The notes beneath the pieces were generated by a model. That model was not told the origin of the DNA. It saw nothing but the letters and a program-made list of their open reading frames with translations, and did no database searches. The position numbers and the translations under genes were made by a program. From the NCBI RefSeq assembly GCF_000003605.2, contig NW_003133843.1:406726-424125 (forward strand): a DNA stretch of 17,400 nucleotides, read 5' to 3'. The stretch is from Saccoglossus kowalevskii (taxonomy: Eukaryota; Hemichordata; Enteropneusta; Harrimaniidae). Below are positions 11,301-17,400 of this stretch, in pieces. Every line of letters starts with the position of its first letter. Position 1 is the first letter of the stretch.

Positions 11301-14300
11301 TATTAAATTAAATTGTTGTAATCATATTACTGCACATGCACTACTTACAGCCAGCCACTGTCTGCAGTGTCGGTCTAATGCGAAGATGACCTTAGCGGAA
11401 TGCTTAGCGCAACCTGAAGAAGATAAATATGTACAATGCCAAACATCTAGTGTATGTATGTTTTTAATGTACTTTGTATGTTTCTTCAATGGTCCATGCA
11501 ATAATGCTGTACCTTCAATTGTGATGACGTCTTTCGATCTGCGGAGTGCGATGCAGTAGCAGCAGGTGCCATATTGTCGCTGTCTTTCTATGTAATCACT
11601 TATCTATACTTAGTTACTTGTGCTTTGAATTTGACTTTAAAGGCCGGTAGTCGTCGCGCCACGTATGCGCGAGATACATGGGTCTCACATAAACAAAGAT
11701 GGCGACTTTGACTGTTGCGCATATCAAAGAGTACAAACTGAGACGTTACCAAGCTCTAATTATGTAATTTTTAGGTGATTGGAAGGTATCGAAAGACTCA
11801 CTGGCGGTAATTAGTGCAAGTTGCGCCCAGGCCAAACCTCATACTTGTGATTGCCGTTAGATGAGCGCATTGGATTATGGGAAAATCAATGTTTATCAAC
11901 AGAAATGTCGCACATACGCTGCGCGGCGACGACCGCCCTTTAATGGTCGGAAAAAAATTGAGTGTTTTACAAGTATCAATTTTACACACCTTCATAGCAA
12001 TGTTAAACTCTTTCCTGAGGTATACATTTCACAACTCATTCGTAATACTTTTTTTCAAGGGGACATTGTCTTAGTTCATTCATCCTAAAGGTTTTGAGTT
12101 TGTGGTTAAATGTAATAACACTGTTTCACAGATGATCACGAATTACATCATTACTACTTACCAACTGCATGTCCTATGTTTCATACATACACCAGGTGCT
12201 ACATGCGAAGCTCGTTGTACTCACTTTTTTTATTCAAATCATGTATTAATTCATGTAAACTACAATGTCTATATATTGTTATTCACCGATTCGACTCTGT
12301 ACTTAATGCTGATTGTTTATCAGGAATTTGTTTTGCGTTCTCGAATTGAATTTTATTTTTGACTATAGTTTTTTAAATTGTTCGAGTATTTTCACTGCTT
12401 AACAATGTATTGATATAGAGACTGATATCACTTTGTGTATTATTCTGTAGCCTGAATGCATGACAGAATTGTGGCAATGGAAAGGCAAGTTTGTATTTTC
12501 ATCAGAATGCCAGCAAATAGAAGTACGTATTCACATATATAAGTATAAGTTATTGGTATACATGTTAAAGCGTCACCCGCGCATGCGTCAGATGGTCATA
12601 GCGTGTCATTGTTTACAAACAAGCGTCTACCCATGAGCCTTTGCGGTTTTAGCGTGTGTTATCGTCGCTTGGGACTCAATTCCCGCGCGTGCGCTGGTAA
12701 AGACCCTCCCGCTTTAATATTGTTTGCAATACAATTGTTTTGTATCAGTTAGTCGTGCATGTCGGCAATGAAACATTACATGATTTGCTACACTCACAAA
12801 GGATAACTCGCTTGTATATGTCTAGTAACTAACTGTACAGGTTCTAGTTTTATTAAAGTATAATTTTCTACTGAATGTACGCGTCTGGTTTTGTATTCCA
12901 TGTCACTGTTCTTATATAAAACATATATAATATAAATAATTCTTGTTCTATTATCTTAAGCGATGTGACCGAGTTAAATATGAATTCATACTTTTGTATT
13001 GATTAATTAAATATTCCTTTTGTGTTTTTCTGTTCATCAGGCCTGTATCGAGAATGAGGCGAACGAACCTAAAATTAACAACTGTGACAGTCTACCGCTT
13101 CACGTGGCAACCAAATGCCGTTATTGTTGTAATGCTGCTAATTTGACTAGCGATTTTTATTGCGCGCCGCCAACGGGTGAGTAAGCGATCACGTGATGAA
13201 TAAGGTGTCAACGTACATACCGTAAAACCTTAAAAAACAATTATAACGGGATAAAAACTCACCCGTTTTGGTTATAATAGTATATGATGTCACGTATCTA
13301 GGTCATAGTATTTAAGCATATCGGGGTATGTTATTTACATATATTTGTATGATGTTTATTTCTCTTTACCGTTTAGCACACGGCGTATGTGTAGTTGCTG
13401 GTGATCCACATGTCACTACGTTTGACAAGAAACACTACACCATTGGTGCTCAATGCTTATACACTTTATCTGAAATCATTGCCAATGATCAAACGACTTC
13501 GATTAATGCAGTCGTGGTGCCATTCAATGTTGGCTTCGGTGTACATGAGCTGGAGATTACTCAATTAGGAGAGAGGCTACATGTTTATCACAATGATGGC
13601 AAGAACCCTGTATATGTTCAAGTATGTATCGTACGTTGTTTTACTGCGAAACCCAAACATGAATACATTGATATTGTGTAATTTCATTTCCGGTAAAATT
13701 GGGCTTCCTCTAATATGCGAGAAATCAAAATCCTGGATATGAAGGTGGACATGAACATCAACAAATGAGTTGTCAATTTCAACACTGAAATAAATAGTGC
13801 ACCTCGTCTTCTATATTAGAATTGGCGACGGAAAAGCTACTCCTGAACAGAACTATTTTGTTTGATTGACGTATTGTTTCATTTATGAGATACCCAGATT
13901 TGTCAGACGAGTAAAAAGTCGTTGAATATAAAAAAAATATCCACCCAGATTATTAGCAATAGACCAGATCTGACACACCCAAAGTAGTTTTAAATCGAAA
14001 ACACATTGACCCCAAATGACAAAATTATTCGCTGGAAAAAAATGATTGAAACATTTTTCACGAAAAACAGAGGTACTGACAGAGGTACGCCCGGAGAATC
14101 AACGTAATCGAGCTGTTAGTTGGTTGACGGCCAATGGACAGACGAAGGCGGAAAGTCCCCTATATGAACAGCGCCGCTCAGTCATAGCATAGGAGTTAAC
14201 AAAATGCAGTTCATATCCTATGACTCAATGTCATAAATAAACATAAGGATATTTTCTATTTTGTTACAATCTTGTTTTTTAATATAGTATAATAATACTC

Positions 14301-15206
14301 ATGTTTGTGTTTGGGTTTAAACATCGCCACTTTGGATTTATGTGGAGAGCGTCGTTCGGATAATCCCACCACAATCTGGTATAGAATAGTATTGAACATG
14401 ACTTTATTTTTGTTTTCAGCTTGACGACGGAAATAAATTTCCTTTGACATCTGCAGTTACATTGGGTAAATCCAACCAGTTCGAACTGAATATGATCGAA
14501 GATAATGTGGAAATAACGATGGACGCAGATGGCGATGGAATGAATGACCTCCAGGTTGAATGGCTTCCGGGCTCCGCCGTTCAAATCAAAGTGACCCAGC
14601 CAATAGGGGGTACCTTTGAGACGAGAGGCCTTTGCGGTAACGCCGATGGTAATCCAGACAACGACTTCATGACACCGCAAGGTTTGGTCACTCTGGATAA
14701 AGACGAATTTGGCGATAGCTGGGCCACAAAGTGAGCATCACTATAATTATTTTTTCATCTTTCCGTATTTTTGAATATGTACATTTAGTATTCAGAAATG
14801 GGTGTCTTACTGCACGATTTGTCATGGCATGAAACAAGTTTATCTTTCACATTGTTTGTGGCATTATCGTGAATCGATTTGTACAAAATGAATAGTTATT
14901 GTAAAGTTCAATTGAACGTATATCGTACTAGAAGTAAGTTTTCATACACCAAGAATCAGAGGCGGCGGCATTTTGCATGAGGGGGCGAGATCTGCTACCT
15001 CACACCAAAGGCGCGACCTTACTAGGCGCGTCCGGGCATGCTGTCCCTTACAATTGTTGAAATTAGGCCAACTGAAACGCTATTTCCAGCATTTTGAGGG
15101 GCAAATTGTGCTGACAGCTGATTTTGGGGGCGATGCCCCTCCAACATTTCTTTCGAGCAACTTGATTACATTAGCTTACTTTTTTTATTTCAGATGTGCT
15201 GCATAA
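8341..15206 (+). CDS. Secreted Ly6-like + VWD domain protein, eight exons (339 aa)
   Basis: The spliced reading frame joins 8341-8385, 11139-11235, 11351-11451, 12451-12522, 13041-13176, 13377-13621, 14420-14730 and 15194-15206. Every intron is GT-AG, the phases agree and no internal stop occurs. Residues 1-17 form a hydrophobic signal peptide. Residues 18-48 are a basic, Gly-rich linker. Residues 51-146 hold twelve Cys (51, 54, 65, 77, 84, 101, 107, 120, 131, 134, 135, 146), opening CLQC and closing with CRYCC, like a Ly6/uPAR-type fold. Residues 155-337 are one VWD domain with CVVAGDPHVTTFD, QCLYTL, GLCGNADGNPDND and FGDSW. One N-glycosylation sequon lies at N139. No C8, TIL, EGF or VWC module follows, unlike mucins, zonadhesin or BMPER. 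Secretion is a firm inference. The molecular role (matrix, mucus, shell or plasma protein) is unknown, and database hits named after BMPER or IgGFc-binding protein would reflect only the VWD. Confidence 0.85.
8386..11138 (+). other. Intron 1 of the VWD gene
   Basis: A 2753-bp phase-0 intron with donor GTAAGT. It contains a 10-bp tandem (8561-8580), a weak tRNA/SINE box B-like GGGTTCATTCGCCC near 8822-8835, an 18-bp imperfect direct repeat (9040-9057 and 9074-9091) and a promoter-like cluster at 10830-10911. ORFs of 60-87 codons (for example 9218-9409 +, 10347-10610 -) show no recognised domain. Confidence 0.6.
10830..10911 (+). promoter_or_regulatory. Promoter-like cluster late in intron 1
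   Basis: A perfect CRE palindrome TGACGTCA (10830-10837) is followed by CACCCCACCCC (10877-10887), TATAAA (10892-10897) and the initiator-like TCAGTTC (10905-10911). The TATA-initiator distance of 15 bp is too short for a standard pair, and no first exon in frame with exon 2 is evident. It may be an enhancer or an alternative start about 230 bp before exon 2. Confidence 0.3.
11139..11235 (+). CDS. VWD gene exon 2: basic Gly-rich linker
   Basis: The acceptor is TTGTTTAG and the donor GTATGT. The exon encodes residues 16-47, basic and glycine-rich (HGKAIRRAKGNQGKGN), with a dibasic RR that could be a processing site. It ends in phase 1, as exon 3 requires: the other two frames of exon 3 hit stops. 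Three further donor-like GGT codons lie inside the exon (ends at 11181, 11190 and 11196), all in the same phase. Confidence 0.75.
11351..11451 (+). CDS. VWD gene exon 3: start of Ly6-like module
   Basis: Between acceptor CTTACAG and donor GTATGT, the only open frame encodes residues 49-81 with four cysteines in the order CxxC, C, C (51, 54, 65, 77). The opening CLQC followed by a Cys ten residues on resembles Ly6/uPAR N-termini. It is separated from exon 2 by a 115-bp intron and ends in phase 0. Confidence 0.82.
11637..11943. mobile_element. TTAA-flanked MITE with 32-bp TIRs (intron 3)
   Basis: Positions 11641-11672 and the reverse complement of 11908-11939 match at 26 of 32 bases, starting AGGCCGGTAGTCG and AGGGCGGTCGTCG. 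TTAA flanks both ends (11637-11640 and 11940-11943). The 299-bp body is CpG-rich, unlike the surrounding intron, and has no transposase, so it is a non-autonomous element. TTAA targeting is typical of piggyBac-type elements, but because the flanks read TTTAA the duplication could also be TA or TAA. Confidence 0.8.
12451..12522 (+). CDS. VWD gene exon 4: middle of Ly6-like module
   Basis: The acceptor is TTCTGTAG and the donor GTACGT. The 24 codons are in phase 0 at both ends, so this exon could be skipped without a frameshift. It contributes Cys84 and Cys101 and two tryptophans (89, 91). The run from Cys84 through SSEC fits the central strands of a Ly6-like domain. Confidence 0.8.
12565..12717. 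mobile_element. Probable second TTAA-flanked CpG-rich element (intron 4)
   Basis: The segment begins TTAAAGCG (12565-12572) and ends CGCTTTAA (12710-12717), an exact 8-bp inverted pair. A subterminal ACCCGCGCATGCG on the left matches ACCAGCGCACGCG from the right end at 11 of 13 bases after an indel of about eight bases. The 145-bp body is CpG-rich in an AT-rich intron. Architecture and target resemble the element in intron 3; the family is not identified. Confidence 0.5.
13041..13176 (+). CDS. VWD gene exon 5: end of Ly6-like module
   Basis: The acceptor is GTTCATCAG and the donor GTGAGT. It encodes residues 106-150 with Cys107, 120, 131, 134, 135 and 146. The cluster CRYCC followed by a final Cys eleven residues later is the counterpart of the C-terminal CC...C signature of Ly6/uPAR-type domains. 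The sequon NLT at 139-141 lies in this last loop. It ends in phase 1, matched by exon 6. Confidence 0.85.
13377..13621 (+). CDS. VWD gene exon 6: first half of VWD domain
   Basis: The acceptor is ACCGTTTAG and the donor GTATGT. Residues 152-232 contain the hallmark VWD opening CVVAGDPHVTTFD (155-167) and QCLYTL (176-181), then alternating beta-strand-like segments. Conserved GDPH and the Cys155/Cys177 pair make the family call secure. It ends in phase 0 and joins exon 7. Confidence 0.95.
14420..14730 (+). CDS. VWD gene exon 7: second half of VWD domain
   Basis: The acceptor is TTGTTTTCAG. Residues 233-335 carry the closing VWD motifs GLCGNADGNPDND (302-314) and DEFGDSW (327-333). A DADGDGMND stretch (267-275) looks like an extra calcium-type loop. 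The end is either the donor GTGAGC at 14731 (phase 2, joining exon 8) or, if unspliced, an immediate TGA at 14732-14734. The spliced form is preferred because it adds the final cysteine expected after the SW motif. Confidence 0.93.
14957..15145. mobile_element. hAT-like transposon fragment in intron 7
   Basis: CAGAGGCGGCGG at 14957 resembles the CAGAGGCGGA-type termini of many invertebrate hAT elements. The GC-rich tract that follows (GCGCGTCC..GGGCATGC near 15020-15045, and a GGGGC/GCCCC hairpin at 15127-15139) contrasts with the AT-rich intron. No matching right terminus or 8-bp target duplication is visible, so it is a truncated copy. Its right part ends about 50 bp before the acceptor of exon 8. 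The family assignment rests on motif recall. Confidence 0.45.
15194..15206 (+). CDS. VWD gene exon 8: four-codon terminal exon (K/CAA/stop)
   Basis: A strong acceptor (T-rich tract then TTTCAG at 15188-15193) opens an exon whose first base completes Lys336. It then codes Cys-Ala-Ala and TAA. The phase-2 fit to exon 7, the terminal Cys and the polyadenylation signals about 165 nt downstream support it. The coding part is so short that gene finders would probably miss it. Confidence 0.65.
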
Positions 15207-15367
15207 GCTGAGACTGGGATATCTGTAACTATAACTCCCGAGTATTACAGTGCGACGAATTCACATCGAATAGCTTCCGAATGTCACGACCAGATACACA
15301 TTGTACAATATCAACATATTCACTTTAGATTGGTAGTGGCAGTAGAATCAAATTGAAATTTAAAAAA

Positions 15368-15378
15368 AATAAAATAAA
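15368..15378 (+). terminator. Overlapping AATAAA polyadenylation signals
   Basis: AATAAA occurs at 15368-15373 and again at 15373-15378, followed by a GT-containing stretch from about 15385. This gives a 3' UTR of roughly 190 nt after the stop at 15204-15206, a plausible end for the VWD transcript. Confidence 0.6.
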
Positions 15379-15399
15379 ATATTACTGTGTACATTTCGC

Positions 15400-17400
15400 G
15401 GTGCCTTTCTTACAACACAACACAAAAGCAACGCACATTTCACAAAACCCTAACTCATATGTCCGAAATTGTTCGAATGTGCTTGTTTTTCCTAATGTTC
15501 CTACTTGTTAATACAAGCACGGGGTGTTAGTTCGATCATAAATTGAATCACATGTCCGATCATTTACGTTTCCCCATACAAATAATGCCTTAGGTTCGGG
15601 AGAGCAACTAGTGTGGTCTACGTGTATAAAACTATTGACAACAGCGCCCCCCAGCCACTGTAGTTAGTCGCACATCTCACTAAGTATGTCACACTAACCA
15701 CCTACAAAATAGCAGCTAAAAAATCGTGTAATGAACGCAAATCTACAGTGAATAGATGGTCATGACTTAGACATAAACCAGAGTATTTATAGTCAGTATG
15801 ACCTATCCAGTGAGTATTGCCTTTGGGGACAAATACATTTTCACAAAAGGTGACAAATTGAAACATGAAAACGTGCAAAATTGCCGAAGTATATACTTAT
15901 TTACCGTTGGTTATAAGGTTGGTTGGCAGCCCTGTGTTTAGGTTCCTGTTTACCAATTCCTGGTAAAGAATGTGATTTTTGAAGGTCAGATCAATGCTCC
16001 TTCGTCATTTTTATCAAACTAATCAATCGAATTGACAGGTTAGGTGGGACAAAAAATTGTAATGTATGGTATCAAATGTAACTAGTTCTCATAGATTTTT
16101 GATCAAACATTGAAGAGTTTGTTAACATATCGTGCATTTTGCAGTGACATTCGTGTTCACCTTATATCAGAATAAAAACTATTTATTTGGCGTTTGTGTA
16201 GGTGTTGCAATTTTTATAAAAACACTTTTTTGTTTTGATTAGGACGATACGGTTTTAATCATAAATTCGAATATAAATATCAGTGCGACAATTTTAACCT
16301 TTGAACTGATGTGCGTGGCAAACGACTTTCCCGCTGCCTGACGGCATTTACATGGCACGGGTTTGTTAAAATTTTGCAATTTGTTTTGCCGAATTTATAC
16401 TAAAAAGAGAGCAGTATTATTTGCCAATTTCAATGTGTTTTGAGGACTTGAACTATTTTCTCTGCATTTTGATTTGTTCTTCCTACCTCCACGCTGACGC
16501 ACACGGTGATGTGTACTTATGGCGGGATGTTTTTTTTTCAAGCAGTATTATTTGTAACACTACCCTCTTCCAGAACACTTTTATCGTAATTACATACCAA
16601 TGCTGAACCAATGCGTCAATACCAAGCATAGGCTGCCGTCCAAGCTAGTATGTTTACATGTTATGTTACGTTTAGTATCTTCAGTGGCATTATGGTATTG
16701 TTGGTGATTGTTATAGTTGAATTATTTTACGTTAATTTCCACATACAACTACCCAAACAAATATAAAACATTGCAGTTTCCATGCATACTTAGCATAATA
16801 AATGCTGTTCACACTTCTTTTACTTGTATTACATGTGGATATGACATACCCAACCGTACTAGACTTTCTTATCCAATTAGGCAAACCTCTCCTAGCTTTT
16901 TTCTAATGTCAGGTCTTGTTAGATATGGAATTAAATACAGTGGAGGGTTTGATCTGCCCGTCCCAGAGCAATTCATGGCAACACTACTGGACATTAGCAA
17001 AGAGGGTTTCAGATAAAATGGAAAGAATAGCTTTAATAGCTGTTCGTTAATAAGGATGTGTTGGTGTTGTCATGCCTGAAAAAGCTAGTACCAACGCTGC
17101 CTTAGACCCAATACCGATTCAAAGATTATTATTCAATACACTTGCTCATTAAAGATGTCAGTACACGTTAAAAAAATGAGCCTCATCAGCAATGTTTGGA
17201 TGTCACACACTGTGGCAGATCAATCAGTTACTCGTAAATTAACTGTTAAGTACCAATTTAGTATTCGCCAAATTAACAAGAGACTAGTATTTGTATCGAG
17301 AACTTCGTGTGATCTACCACTGACGTGAGACGTATGAGCGATGACACGAGTTAACGTAATGTGAACTAATTTGCATTAACATTGATATTACCAAGCTGAC
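15400..17400. other. Downstream flank, no gene recognised
   Basis: AT-rich sequence after the polyadenylation signals. A 7-bp hairpin TTTACCA/TGGTAAA lies at 15949-15967. A GC-rich GCGCCCCCCAGCCACTG near 15645-15661 recalls a transposon end but has no partner. The longest ORF (16717-17016 +, 99 codons) ends FMATLLDISKEGFR. It has no motif I can name and no clear splice sites. Confidence 0.45.

Noticed and set aside
11861-12088. 75-codon ORF in intron 3
   Set aside because: It starts inside the TTAA element and runs into intron sequence; no domain or splice support.
12191-12230. Cys-containing stretch after TACACCAG (GATCEARCTH) as an extra exon
   Set aside because: No suitable donor and phase to fit between exons 3 and 4, which already join in phase 0.
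14498-14526. Empty finding entry at this interval
   Set aside because: It holds no observation. The calcium-loop observation is reported at 14519-14548 and this entry should be ignored.
14256-14680. Minus-strand ORFs of 64 and 133 codons
   Set aside because: They lie opposite exon 7 and its upstream intron. The + strand frame carries clear VWD motifs, so these are shadows.
14973-15206. 77-codon + strand ORF as an independent gene
   Set aside because: It runs through the hAT-like fragment and intron end; only its last codons (C-A-A-stop) are used, as exon 8.
16717-17016. 99-codon + strand ORF as a gene
   Set aside because: It is the longest ORF in the right flank, but no family, promoter or splice context supports it.

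Overview
The window is eukaryotic, AT-rich DNA, almost certainly from an invertebrate animal. It has spliced GT-AG introns, a secreted von Willebrand factor type D (VWD) protein, decayed DNA-transposon fragments and long stretches without coding sequence. No bacterial operon, CRISPR or rRNA structure is visible. The pairing of a small cysteine-rich CxxC...CC domain with a single VWD domain recalls secreted proteins of lophotrochozoans, especially molluscs. That placement is only a weak inference and the species cannot be named.

One complete gene can be reconstructed on the + strand, from about 8260 to about 15400. It has a CCAAT + TATA + initiator promoter (8260-8325), eight coding exons (8341-8385, 11139-11235, 11351-11451, 12451-12522, 13041-13176, 13377-13621, 14420-14730, 15194-15206) and overlapping AATAAA signals at 15368-15378. 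All junctions are GT-AG with phases that join (0,1,0,0,1,0,2). The sum is 1020 nt, or 339 residues plus stop. The predicted protein has a signal peptide, a short basic Gly-rich linker, a 12-cysteine Ly6/uPAR-like module and one VWD domain, and ends right after the VWD. It is probably an extracellular matrix, mucus, shell/cuticle or plasma protein; the sequence does not decide which.

Its introns carry mobile-element remains. Intron 3 holds a 299-bp element with 32-bp imperfect terminal inverted repeats flanked by TTAA. Intron 4 holds a smaller TTAA-flanked CpG-rich element. Intron 7 holds a fragment with a hAT-like end.

Left of the gene, 1-8260 is mostly non-coding. Its best content is a broken 5' exon of a ZAD-type (CxxC...CxxC) zinc-finger gene at 4214-4416, with its CCAAT-bearing CpG-rich promoter still upstream. 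ATA stands where ATG is expected, and there is a frameshift. Other items are a strand-biased TTAC-rich tract (3399-3735), a tRNA-Ser-like relic (7128-7190), a degenerate 46-bp repeat (75-278) and a transposon-like GC-richer patch (300-540). Right of the gene (15400-17400) no gene is recognised.
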